The notes below the pieces were generated by a model, which did not search any database, was not told the DNA's origin, and saw only the letters and a program-made list of their open reading frames with translations. The position numbers were made by a program, and so were the translations under genes. Shown here piece by piece: positions 1 to 11,044 of a DNA stretch of 64,000 bases; the stretch's first letter is position 1, and each line of letters opens with the position of its first letter. Where the stretch lies: the NCBI GenBank assembly GCA_024345305.1, contig BRON01000009.1, positions 1,240,001-1,304,000 on the forward strand. Reading direction: 5' to 3'. Origin of the DNA: Mrakia gelida. Its lineage: Eukaryota > Basidiomycota > Tremellomycetes > Cystofilobasidiales > Mrakiaceae.

Positions 1-96
1 TCCCTTCCCTGCCTCCAGCTCTTCCTCAATACTGACTTCGACCCCGTTCGCTCTCCCTTCCACAGTGCGATCAACGCTCCCACTCTCGTCCCCGCC

Positions 97-3000
97 ATGT
101 CTCAACGGTTCCAATACTCCTCTCCCAACACGTCCAAATGGAAGCCCTCTCCTTCGAACATCGACCCCTTCCACCTCCCTCCTCCCCTGGACATATACTC
201 CTCAGATATCTATCGCCAGGTCTTCACCCACTCCTCAGCTCTCAAAGATGACATAGGACCTTACGGAGAAGGAGTGTTGATCCGCGAGAACCCCATGTTC
301 GAGCAGTGGGAGCTTGAGGGAGACGCTGGTGAGTTGAGGGAAGGGACGAAGGAGGAAGGTGAGCTCGAGAGTCTTCCTGAGCTCACACGAACGACCCCTC
401 CGCTCTCTTATTCTTCTTCAATGCAGCCCTGTACTACGAGGTCGCTATAATGCTCTCGGCGAGGTATCCTTTGCTCAGGGAAGGCGGTATCACGGTTCGT
501 ACGACCGTTGCTTCGACATCGATGGTGAGCTTGAGCTTTGTTGATCGAAGCTCACCTCGCTCCCTTCTTCGCCGCCTTGACAGAAACTGCGAGAGAAGCT
601 CGTATGCAACGATCTACTCGCCTAACTCACTCTTGGACTCAATCTTCATCGAGTCCTCATCGTCGGACCCTCCTTTCACTGCACTCAAAAGGGAATGGCG
701 GATGTGTTTGAGGTTCGTCTTTCGCTTCCATCTGCCCTCTCTGCCTCTTCGTGGGCTCAAAGCTCCCCTGAGCTCTACACAAAATCGACGAGAGCTGAAC
801 TCAGACTCTCACCTCCGTCCTCGTCTCCTCAGGCGTACATCGGTGGTCTCTTCCGAGAAGCAGGCCTTCGTTCAACCCTCTTCGAAGCTCGCTCCTGGCT
901 CGATCAAGTCTTCTCCTCCGCCGTCTTCCCTCACCTGGACTTCCGAGCTCGATGCTTCATAGAGGCTTCAGCGATCAAGGAGTACAACTTAGTCGCCCAG
1001 TTCCAACATCGCCGATGGCAAGGGAACTCCTCCTCCAACCTGGCAAGGTCGTTTTCGTCGTCGTCGTCGCTCGCGTCCTCTTCGTACGACAACTCGGTGG
1101 TCTACGACGCTCCTCCGGCGAGTCCTTACCTGGAGAGGTACGAGCGGGAGAGGTTCGAGAGGGAGGGAGCTGTTAGTCCGTGGACCGGAAGGAGGCAGGA
1201 ACTCAGTCAAGAAGGCGAGGAGGAGGAGGAGGGCGATTGGAGTTTCGACCGAGAGGAGGAGGTCGTTGAGGGAGAGGAAACCTCGGAGCTCTCAGATTAT
1301 CTGGAGGAAGAGGAGGTGGACGAGTCGGAAGTCGAGATGGACCTCGATCCAGCATCGCCTGCTCGCTTTTTCCCTTCCTCCTCATCCTCCACCTCCATCT
1401 CCAACGCTCCTACCACTCTCATCGCCGAGGCCACCACATCCTCACTACCGCATCAACTATCCTCAACTCCCGTCGGCAGATCGAATCACATCCGTCGCGA
1501 TTCAGGCTACAGCTCCTCCAGTCACCTTTCCCTCCCAACCACTCCCTTTTCGCCTCAATCAACACCTCCTCCCCTCCCGCCTCCCACCCCGGCGGTACTC
1601 CAGCCTAACTTCTCAACATCCGCTACCTCCGATCCTCCCTCTTCCCTCCCGTTCGCTCTCAAACCGCCGGCAATCCGGCCCTCCCTCCCATCCTCATCGA
1701 CGCGTCCTCTTCGTCCGTCTCCTCTCTCCCAAGGACAAGGATCGTCAACTCCCTCGCACTCGAAGCCCTCCACATCCTCACCTCTCCATCTATCCACTCC
1801 TCTCGCACACCTCACCAAACCCAAAGTCCCATCTCGGCTCGCACAAGTCGTTCACTCCTTCTCTCCCTCAAGAATGTCAACTCCGGTCCGCCGTTCAACC
1901 TCCACTCCTCGTCGATCCCTCCTCCACTCGTCCACCCGTCCACTCCAACCCTCCACTCCTCAACGAGAACTAGTCGGTCAACTCGACCTCACCTCTCAAT
2001 CACCCTTCAAGTCCACCGAACCTCCCATCAACGCGTCCCCGATCCAGCTTCAATCGCTCGCCGACGAGGTCTTCGACGAGTTCCGTCAAGAAGACGAGTA
2101 CGAGGATATGGATTTGGAAGATGGAGCGTCGGACTCGGGATCGGATGTCGAGGATGAAGCGAGTCTTCGTCTTGGAGACGAGGAGCAGGACGAGGACGAG
2201 GAAGGAGGGGAGAAGACGAGCGCCGCTCCTCGAGTTGGGTTTGGGTTTGGGTTCAGGTCGATCGCAGTGCACCCGAAGCTGGCGGCGAGAGCTCAGGGGA
2301 CTGGCGTCGGACCTAGGATCAAGGCGTTTGCAGAGACACCAACTGGGACGCCTGTGAAGGAAGGGAAACCGACGGAGAATGGAGTTGTGTTGGACGCGGT
2401 GGTGGAGGCTGCGAAGAGGGTCGGTGAGAGGGTCCAGTCGGAGGCTTTGGAGGTGGCGAAGGTGGTAGAGAGAGTAGTGGAGACTCTGGAGGTGCCGGAA
2501 GTTGTGGCGGCGGAGGAGGGACCAGGGCGGAAGGAAGAGTTCGAGGAGAAGCTCGTCGCCGTCGCGTCCTCGTCAACCCAACCATCACCATCCTCAGGCC
2601 ATCCTCCTTCTCCAGCAAACAAACCATCTCATCCACTTCCCTTCAGACCACTACCCTCGAAGCCCAATCCTCCACCACACGCCGTCCTCCTCGCCTCCTC
2701 TCATCAACCCACCGCCTCCTCTTCCTCCTCCTCTCGTCCACGCCACGACGCTCCTCCCGATCCAAAACGATCTCGCTCTCGCTCGCGCTCTCCATCCCGC
2801 AAACCCAACCCCGATCAAGACGCCTACTGGTCCCGTCGCATGGAAACCCTCGAATCCTTCAGACGCGTCGGGAACGGAGACTCGAACAACGGATCTTCTC
2901 GCGAGCTAGAAAGGGAACGGGGACGGGACCGCTCGCCAGCTCGAAGACCGAGGAGTCGCAGTCGCAGCCGATCCAGATCCAGATCACCAGATAGGAGGAG

Positions 3001-3190
3001 GAGGTTCGATAGCTACCAGCAGGAGGTGAGGTGGAGAGCGGATCAGGCGAGGGAGAGGGAGAGGCGAGGCGTCGAGGACGAGAGGAGTCGTCGGAGGAAG
3101 GATGAGAGGGGGAGGGGGAGGGATTATAGGGGTGGGTATGATGTTTGGAATGAGAGGAGAGGAGGTGACGGGGAGAGGAGGAGGAGATGA
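97..3190 (+). CDS. RNase III-domain protein with long RS-rich tail; in-frame stop
   Basis: Predicted dsRNA endonuclease. Proposed exons are 97-328, 427-494, 584-712 and 833-3190. After splicing, the RNase III signature reads LEGDAALYYEVA, and a second motif reads GMADVFEAYIGGLF; together they supply the acidic E-D...D-E metal-binding set, so the fold should be catalytic if translated. No helicase, PAZ or dsRBD is visible. The last exon continues into about 780 residues of low-complexity Ser/Pro/Glu sequence and ends in an Arg-Ser/Arg-Asp-rich region (about 2770-3185) like SR-protein tails. Oddity: an in-frame TAA at 623-625 sits between VCNDLLA and LTLGLNLHRV, where a Gln codon is likely. A 3' splice site just before position 67 and an open frame from there to the ATG mean upstream coding exons outside the window are possible. 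A paralogous RNase III gene lies at 60436. The family assignment is solid; the start and functionality are not. Confidence 0.75.
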
Positions 3191-3449
3191 GTAGATTTGC
3201 TTTTTCGCTGCGTTCTTTGTTTTTGGTTTCGCTCGGTTTCCTTCTTTGTTTCGGATCGTTTCACGTTTCTCTCTACATCATCAGCACCACTAATGGTTTG
3301 CTCTGTTCCAAGTACGCTCCCGAGAAAGGCAAGGCGGAGGAGCCGAGGAGGGAGGGAAGGACGACTCGAGCGAGAACTCTCGTTCGTCGCGACTTCGAGA
3401 GTTGATGTTGATACAGTCATGATCATCGTTTCTATTATCTCCCCTCAGT

Positions 3450-4310
3450 TTATTTACGGATCAGGCAGTAGACCTGCGATGAGAGAAGAGGCAGAAGACG
3501 CGTCTGGGTCAGCGAACGAACGAAGAGAAGGGCAAAGGGAGTCGAAGGCGAGGGTCGAGCTGGAACTCACGTTGTCTCCAACGACGATGTTGCTCAGATG
3601 ACGGTAGTTCCCTCGAAGAGCCATAAGCAGACCGCCGAAGGAGATGTAGACAGTACTGTTGACGAGTCCAGAGAAGTCGAGGTCAGCTTTTGTTGAGCTC
3701 GAAAAGAAAGGGAAGGGGAAGGAAGGGAAGGGCGAGCTCACGCATCCTTCTCGGCTCCTCCAATGTCCTCGAACTTGTAGATCTGACGACACCAACACCA
3801 CAGACCGTTAGCTTAGAGTCCAGAGCAGCCTTTAGCGCTCAAAAGGGGGCACTCACCTTTCCATAGGTCACGTAGTCGTAATCGGCAGCGAGTCCTTCGT
3901 CTCCTCCCCTCCAAGCTTCCCTTCGATCCTCAACGTCGTCCTCTCCCACGGCATCTCCGTCCGCTCCAGCTCCATCAGGCTTCTTGGCCTCCTCAACTCC
4001 GTGCAGACTCGAGGCGAGAAGCATCGTGATTCGATCACCGGGTCCGAGAGGGAAAAGATCCATGTTGATGTCGAGAGTCATGGACATGGCGAGTCCAGCT
4101 GATGTCGCTTCTATCCGAGAGACTGCAAAGAACAAAAACGAGCATAAAAAGGACAGAAGATGTCAGATGGAGGTCCTGGGGAGCTGTAGAAAGTGCAAGA
4201 ACTTGCGAAAAGGTGATGGTAGACTGACCTCGGTCGAACTTCTTTCCTCCCTTGTCGAGAGTGGTAACGGTGAAGAGGTCGTCGAAGAGTTTCCCGTCGG
4301 TTGCGGCCAT
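3450..4310 (-). CDS. RPB8: RNA polymerases I/II/III subunit RPABC3 (Rpb8)
   Basis: Shared small subunit of nuclear RNA polymerases I, II and III. Five exons read 4310-4229, 4122-3857, 3782-3742, 3655-3571 and 3473-3450. The N-terminus reads MAATDGKLFDDLFTVTTLDK, and the C-terminus contains YISFGGLLMALRGNYRHL followed by a short last exon ending VYCLIRK, typical of Rpb8. The middle holds an acidic low-complexity insertion (roughly residues 70-105), common in fungal orthologues. All junctions are in frame. It is convergent with the RNase III gene (259 bases between stops) and divergent from RRS1 (about 220 bases between starts). The final coding exon has only 24 bases. Confidence 0.93.
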
Positions 4311-4533
4311 TTTAGAGGGTAGTTTTGGAGGAACGGGGGTTAGGGTAGGGATGAGAAGGGTGGGAGGAGAGTGTGCGAGGTCGAGCTTGGTGTGAGGGTT
4401 GAGCAGGAGAGGGAGGGAAGGAGGAGAAGCTCAGGAGGAGGCGGGGAGGAGGGAGGAAGCGAGTCTGTGCTAAATTCTCGAAAGGTCGACCCCTCCAACC
4501 TCACCCTTCCTTCCCTCCTCCTTCCCCTTCGCT

Positions 4534-5660
4534 ATGGACGTTTCCGCTCAGCTCAAGGCCCACGCCGAGAAGTAGTGAGTAACATCATTCCAACTCTATA
4601 GACGAGCTAGGGTCGTACGTAGAGTGAGCCACAAGAGCTGACCTTTGTTCGTTCGACCTCTTCCTTCCCTTCAGCAAAACCGTTGCTCCGGACGAGGAGC
4701 TTCCTCTCAACGTCGATGCTGGTCTCCTGACGGTCTACGACCCCAGTCCTATCAACGAGGAGTTACAAGTAAGCTCCCCTTTTATTCTGGCCTTCTATAT
4801 CTCGAATTTGAAGCTCCGGGAGCTCTACCAACCCTCGAAACTGCTCGAGCTGAACATTTCCTCTTCCCTCCTCCCTTCCTCCCTCCTGCAGCATGAACCC
4901 CGAAGCCTACATCGCCTCCCACGCTCTCCCTCCTCTCCAAACCCTCCTCACCGCTCTCTTCACCCTCCCCACCTCCCGAACTTCTTCCGGACCTCTCGCT
5001 TCCCTCCCTGTCCCTACGACGCTCCTCCCTCGAGAGAAGAGCTTGCCCAAACCCAAGCCTCCTACCAAGTGGGAGAGGTTCGCTGCCGAGAAGGGAATCT
5101 CGCACAGGGTGAAGGATAAGATGGAGTGGGACGAGGACAGGCAGGAGTTCGTCGCTAGGTGGGGACGAGGAGGGTTGAACAAGAAGGTTGAGGAGCAGTG
5201 GATTACTGAGGTTAAGGTCGGAGCTGGTGAGTCTTGCTTTCTCTCGTTCTTCTGCTCCCAGTCCAGCTCGCTTGGAGCCCTTCGGGGTCGCTCTATATAC
5301 CTTGCCATCCATTCGACACTCTCCCGAGCTTGAGTTTGCGATTGATCCCCGAGGATCAGGTCAAAAGCAGCAGCCCTCTCTTTCTGGACCTTCGCGTCTC
5401 CTCCCTCTCTCGAACCACCCACCCACCTCGCTCTCCCACTCCCATACTGACTTCCCCCCCAACCTTCTTCCTCCTCCGCACCCCCAGACGGAAAGGACGT
5501 CGACCCCGCCGTCACCGCCAAAGAAGCTCGAAAGGCTCGAACCTCCAAGAACCTCAAGCAGCAGCAAGCCAACATCCGAGACGCCGACCGTGCCAACCCC
5601 AACGGACACGAGCTCCCACCTTCGCGAGCTTCGTTTCGTTTCGAGCTCGCTCCTTCCTGA
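4534..5660 (+). CDS. RRS1: Ribosome biogenesis regulator Rrs1
   Basis: Nucleolar factor that, with Rpf2, loads the 5S RNP onto pre-60S particles. Proposed exons are 4534-4574, 4675-4768, 4892-5226 and 5488-5660. Family hallmarks are the stretch LLPREKSLPKPKPPTKWERF followed by AAEKGI, and a basic C-terminal part rich in Arg/Lys/Gln (KEARKARTSKNLKQQQ). Oddity: exon 2 ends in phase 0, but the obvious acceptor before 4892 leaves exon 3 needing phase 2, so the canonical splice is out of frame by one base. The likely causes are a one-base error or a splice variant I cannot see. Protein length and motif order otherwise match Rrs1. It lies between RPB8 and COG4, transcribed in the same direction as COG4. 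Confidence 0.85.
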
Positions 5661-5857
5661 TTCAAAACATCCACCCTCCTTCCGACCTTCTCGACTACTT
5701 CTCGGCCCTCGGGAGCCTCGGTACATCTCCCCCCTCTCCCAACAACCCCAAAATAGCTCCAAGCAAGCCCGGAAACCCATAGAAACGAGCTCGTTACCTC
5801 CAACGCCTCCCCTCCCTTCCCATCTCTCCATCCCTCCTCGCCTTCGCTCTCTCGACG

Positions 5858-8800
5858 ATGGCCTCCCTCCCTCCCCTCCTCAAAACCACTACTGCCGACA
5901 CCAGCACCCCCTCCTCTTCTCGTCCGCCCTCTCGTCCTTCCACTCCACCTCCAGCGACTCGTCCTCACCCTCGGTCCCTCTTGACTCCAGCTCTCCTCCC
6001 TCACCTCGCGACGCTCCAATCTCTGGAATCCTCCCTCTCCCAAGACCTCCACGCCCTCCTCTCAGATCGCTCAACGCTTGATACAGCTCACACTCAACTC
6101 CGTAAACTCTTATCGAGGATCCAGGCCGTAGAGGGAGAGGTCAGCGGCATCAACGATCACGGAGGAGAGGAAGGACTCGTCGGCAGGATTGGAAAGGTCA
6201 ACGAGATCGCAGAGAGGATAGGAGGCAAAGTGAGAGGGCTGGACGAAGAGCTATTGAGAGTCAGGGAAGCGGGCGAGAGGCTGAACGAGGTCATGGAGCT
6301 CAAGGTAAGTTCAGAGAGCTCAAGTGAAGGGAAGGGAGGAAGCGAAGTGAGCTGAGCTGGGCTGACCTTGTTTCCCTTTCTCCGACGCGCCTGCAGACCT
6401 CTCTGGGAACTTTACGAGGCGGGATCAGATCGAAGGATTGGGAGACTGCTGCTCGAGCTTGCAAGAGAGCTCTGCATGTGCCGACGGAGGTTATTGAGGG
6501 CGGTTTCGCGGCGAGAGTTGTGGTGAGCTTGGGTCTTCCTTCCCTCCCTTCCTCCCCCTTTCGACCTCTTTGCTGTGGAATTCGAGCGATCTTGCCCGCA
6601 ATTCGCGCACTAGCGATCACTGACTCGTTCCGCTTCCGCTCTGCTATCATCTCTCCCACCCATCAGCCCACAACAGACGACCCATCGCCTCCTTCCCAAG
6701 CTCTCCAAACTCTCCGTTCAGAACTCCTCGAGATCTTCCAGAGCCAGTTCAGGATGGCTGCGACAGCTCGAGACGAGGTCGCCGTCAGCAGGTTCTTCAG
6801 GCTGTGGCCCGAGATTGGAGCTGAGGTAAGTTCCTCGTCGCGCTGTGGTCCCGAAAGGAAGGAGCGAGCCCGAGCTCGAGCTCACCTTGCGTTTCGTTTC
6901 TCCTCGTTCTCTTCCAGACCGAGGGCCTTCAAGCCTACGGAGACTTCGTCGTCGGTCTCGTCCGAGGTCGAAACATGGCTGTTGGAAAAAGTGAGTTCCT
7001 TGTCCATCTCGAAGCCGCACGCTTCTCGTTTGTTCAAGCTGACCTTCTCCTTTCGACTTCGCGTCGATCCTTCAGCTTCTTCTCCCCTCTACTACATCAC
7101 CCATCTCACAGCCCTCTTCGAGTCGATAGGACTCATCGTCGATCAGCATCAGCCCGTGGTCGAGAAGTACTACGGTCCCGGTCGGATGAGAAGCGTCGTC
7201 GGAAGACTGCAGCAGGAGGGAGATCGCGTCCTCGAGAGTCTCGTTTCGGGTTGGGAGGAGGAGAGACGAGTTGGAAGGATGGTGAGTGATACTCTCTTTT
7301 GCTTGCATACCTGTCTCTCGCCGACGAGTTCTCGTGGGACGAATCGCTTCGAGAAGCTCGAGCTGACCCTCTCGCCTCTTCTTCTTTCCTCCAGCTCACC
7401 GCGACCCTCACCTCCCCGCCCATCCGATCTATACATCAACCCACCGTCCAAGCCTCCTCTCTCTCAGCAACACTCTCCTCTACCCATCTCCCATCGTTAC
7501 CAACAGCAGCGACCTCACTCCTCAACACCTACAACCCCTCGCGGAGAGTCGTCTCCGCGTCAACACCCTCGGCGGTCGAAGAAGACACCGGTCCTGATCC
7601 GAGAGAGATCGATAAGGTCTTGGGAGAGCTGACGGGAATGGCGGGAAGGTGGGGACTGTACAGGAGGTTCCTGTGGGGGAGGCTAAGGGTGAGTTTTGGC
7701 GTTCCATCCACCCTCGTTCCGACGACTCGAAACGAAACGCGACGAAACTGACGAGCTGACCCCTCACCTTCTTCGTGGTTCGCAGGACGACCCAGCCTCC
7801 TCGGCAGGCGACGGCGGCTCCTCGAGTCCCAAACTTCCATCGTCGAGAGGTCTCGCGTCCGGAGGAGCAGCGTTGAAGGAGATCGAAGGAGCCGAGGTCG
7901 AACACCTCAGCATCGTCGAGGATAGCGAGTCGAAGAAGCTCATTGAGGGAGCGTTGAAGAAGTTCTACGAGCCTATGGAGGTCTGGTATTTGAGGTCGAG
8001 TATCGATAAGGTGAGTTTCCAGAGCGCTCGTTTGGGCATCGCGTCGGAGCGAGAGCTTCGTTTTTCTCGGGCGAACGAACTTCTCAGTAACTCTCCTCCC
8101 TTCCCTCCCTCCCTCGTCTTTACTTCGTCGTTTCGTTTGCCCAGGCCCTCCGCCTCGACACCCCCGACACGACCTCGAAACCCCACCTCTCCTCCTGCCC
8201 AGACGACACCTTCTACCTCCTCAAACTGATCCTCTACCGACTCGTCGCGTCCTCGTCCCTCCCTACGCTCGAGCGCATGACCGCCAACATCGCTGAGATC
8301 ATGGAGAGAGACTTCATCGGAGGGATCAAGGGAAGATGGATGGCGTGTACGCTGGAGTGAGGAGTGCGGGAGCTCAGAACGCGGTGGGTGGGACGGGAGG
8401 AGGGAAGGGTGCCGAGGCGGAGAGGTTGGAGAGGGAGATGAGGGGAAGCTTTGTGGTGAGTCGTCTACGGGTTGGGATGAGTTGAGCTCGGGAAGGGGTA
8501 GGAGAGGCCAGGGGTCGGTTGCGAGGAGGGATGGAGGGTTGAAAAACAAGGGAAGGAGGCGCGAATCGCTGGCGCGAAGCTGATTCGTTCCCTTGTCCTT
8601 TCGTCGCCACTAGATCTATGCCAACGATCTCGACGTCTCCGCTGAGCACATGGAACGTCTCGTCCAGGAAGTCCTTGGCTCCGACGCCGTCACTCAGTCC
8701 TTCCTCGACGAGGAAGTCGACGCTGCCAGGGAGGCCGTCAAGTCCCTCGAGTCGCTCGCTGGGAAGTGTAGGACGATCCTCAAGGTGCGTTTGCAACGGC

Positions 8801-9673
8801 TTCCCTTCGCTTGCCCTCACACCCGACTGACCGTTCACCATCCTCGTCGCTCTTCGCTTCGTTTTTCTCAGACCGGAACCGACCAACTCTTCAACCAGCT
8901 CGTCCGACCTCGTCTACGCCCGTTCCTCGAAGACTGCTACAAGGGAGTCACCTACACTCTCGACGAGGAGGCTTACGCGGAGGCTGAGTTCCAGGATATC
9001 GTGAGGAAGAGGTTCGTGAGAGGGTGGGATGCCTTGGTCGAGGGATACAGAGTGAGTCGCGTCTTCCTTCGTCTCTTGCGTTTGGTTCATCGCGTGCGTC
9101 GTTTCGAGCGCTGACCCTCCCGTTTTCGTTTGGGAAGGCCTCCTTCACGGACACGAACTACAACGTCTTTTTCGCTACCAGCGTGGCGGTGCTGGTGAGA
9201 CCTTGGGAGAAGATGATCTTCGGGATGAAGTTCACCGAGGTTCGTTTCAATCCTCCCTGCCCTCTCTTTCTCTTGCTTCTCGCTTTTCTTCCCTCGTCAG
9301 CTACTGATTCTCCCCTCCCCTTTCCTTCTCTCAGCTCGGTGCCCTCCGCTTCGACCGCGACCTTCGATCCATCGCCAACTTCCTCTCCTCTCAAACCGCG
9401 TTCGGAGGATCGAGAGAGAAGTTCGTTCGACTGCAGCAGATCTCAACGGTGCTGAACTTGGGGAGTGTGAGTCCGAGCCGAGCCCCCTCCCTCTCTTCCT
9501 CCCTCGAGCTTTCGAACGTAGGCGAACGAGACGAGGAACTCAAAGCTGACCCTCTTCTTGGTTTTGGTCCGTTCGTGCAGGACGAGGACGCGAAGGAGTT
9601 CTGGGGTCAGTCGGGGATTCCTTGGAGGTTGAGTCGGTCAGAGTACGATTCGGTGGCTGCTTTGAGGATTTGA
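5858..9673 (+). CDS. COG4: Conserved oligomeric Golgi complex subunit 4
   Basis: Lobe A subunit of the COG tether for retrograde vesicles at the Golgi. Thirteen exons: 5858-6304, 6397-6522, 6667-6825, 6918-6990, 7076-7281, 7395-7688, 7786-8010, 8145-8455, 8614-8784, 8872-9051, 9138-9239, 9335-9466 and 9581-9673. COG4 landmarks include an N-terminal coiled coil, YYGPGRMRSVVGRLQQEGDR, the segment CPDDTFYLLKLILYRLV and the C-terminal RPWEKMIFGMKFTE. Exon lengths keep phase throughout except exon 8: after RDFIGGIK the frame must shift by one base near 8330-8336 to read KMDGVYAGVRSAGAQ, otherwise a TGA follows. The missing base lies in or near a G run (AAGGGAAGATGG). Because every exon downstream is intact, I favour a one-base sequence error over gene death. 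Confidence 0.9.
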
Positions 9674-9856
9674 TGCATAGACTCTTCTGTCTATCTCTCT
9701 CTCTCTCTTGACCTGGCGAGGAGCGTCGTCGGTCGAAAGACGAGGACTTGCGCGACGCGTCTCGTTCTCGCGCAAGCTCTCTTTGCCGTCCTTTCCACTT
9801 CGACCCAATCATGAGCGAGTCCATGCATCTCACTAGGGTAGAGAAACGACCTCAAT

Positions 9857-10885
9857 TCATACCTCCCAAGGCTTGATCGTCCCTCCGAACGAAACGTTCC
9901 CGTAGTTGGACTGGTCGGAAGCGTAGTTGTTGAAGAACTGCTTCCACCCTGCTGGAGTGTAGTAGCGCTGCTTGTTGGCGTTGCTGAGGGCTGCAGACAA
10001 CCCAACAAAAAGGCCCCACAAACGGTCTTCTGGTCAGCGATGGCGAAAGAGGAAAATCGAGAAGAGGGAGAGGCAGACGAGCTCACGTCCATTCCCAAAC
10101 TGATCCAAAACCCATCAGCCAACATCCAAAGCGCCTCGATATGGTTCCTAGCAAGAGGTTTCTTGTCTGCTCGAGCGACGAGAACGTTCCCGATTCCTGA
10201 TTGCCAGCTGCGAAAGAGTTTGGAGAGGGTCAGGACGCGTTCGATTCGAACAGCTCAACGAGCGAAAGGGACTGAAAGGAGGACCCCACCGAGGAGGAGC
10301 GAACCCATCTACAGGGTTGATCATCATGTAGGTTGTCGACTGATTATCGTGAGCTGGGCTGTGCTGAAGGGACGGAACGAAACGAGAGAGAGATCAGCCC
10401 CGTCGAAGTGTCGAGCTCACACCCTCCCAATCCCAACCCTTTCCTGCCCTCTTCCTTTTCCCTTTCTCCGTTGGAACCAAATGCGACACGAGGATCGACC
10501 GACTCACTCCAATCTCCCTAAAATCTCTCTTCTCCTCCCTCCAAACCAAGATCTCCATTCCTACGAGCTTGCTCAACGGCGAGCTCTCTCCTTCGGCTTT
10601 GAAGATCGGATGGTCCTCGTCGATGAGCTTGGGGAGGAAGAGGTCCCCTCTCCTCTCGCCGATGCAGGGGATGAAGACGGCGGCGACTTTGCCTGGTGGT
10701 TGGGTGGGGTTGGAGGGCGAGAGGAGGGAGGGAGGGCAGAGGGTGGGTTTGGAGGAGGAGGGGGAGGAAGAAGTCGAAGCGGTTGGTTGAGCTGTCGGTC
10801 GAGGAGGAGGAGCTGATGATTGTTCGTCCTCGTCCGAGTGGTTGAGATCCAAGTTGTCCCACTTCGAGTAGTTCAGAGGAGCCAT
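9857..10885 (-). CDS. Conserved fungal protein of unknown function
   Basis: Function not recognised. Exons are about 10885-10508, 10339-10285, 10196-10087 and 9990-9857. The protein begins MAPLNYSKWDNLDLNHSDED, has a Ser/Pro-rich linker, then a conserved-looking core with GKVAAVFIPCIGERRGDLFL, NPVDGFAPPRWG and IGNVLVARADKKPLARNHIE, and ends near GNVSFGGTIKPWEV. The start resembles Cdc37 (MxxLNYSKWD), but the rest does not, so Cdc37 is rejected. The second intron uses an unusual GTCCTC donor. Oddity: to join exon 3 to exon 4 in frame, one base must be restored in the GATGGGTTTTGG stretch (about 10117-10128); the frame then reads LDQFGNGPLSNANK. It is convergent with COG4 and divergent from the Derlin gene. 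Confidence 0.6.
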
Positions 10886-11044
10886 GGTACGATCAGAAGA
10901 TGATGTTGGCGAAGAGAGGGGCTGGGAAAAGGAAGGAGGAGACGAATAAAGCTCACGCAAGACCTCGAAAGATGAAGCTCAGCACGAGCTCCTTCTTTCC
11001 GTCCCTCAACCCACCTGCAACTGTTTTTACTTGATATCAGCAAT

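Noticed and set aside
602..653. A possible extra intron (GTATGC donor, CTAAC branch, AG) that would remove the TAA in the RNase III gene
   Set aside because: It deletes the conserved CNDLLA segment and leaves the next exon out of frame, so it does not rescue the gene.
10394..10885. Cdc37-like start (MxxLNYSKWD) suggesting an Hsp90 co-chaperone
   Set aside because: Only the first dozen residues resemble Cdc37; the rest of the protein does not.
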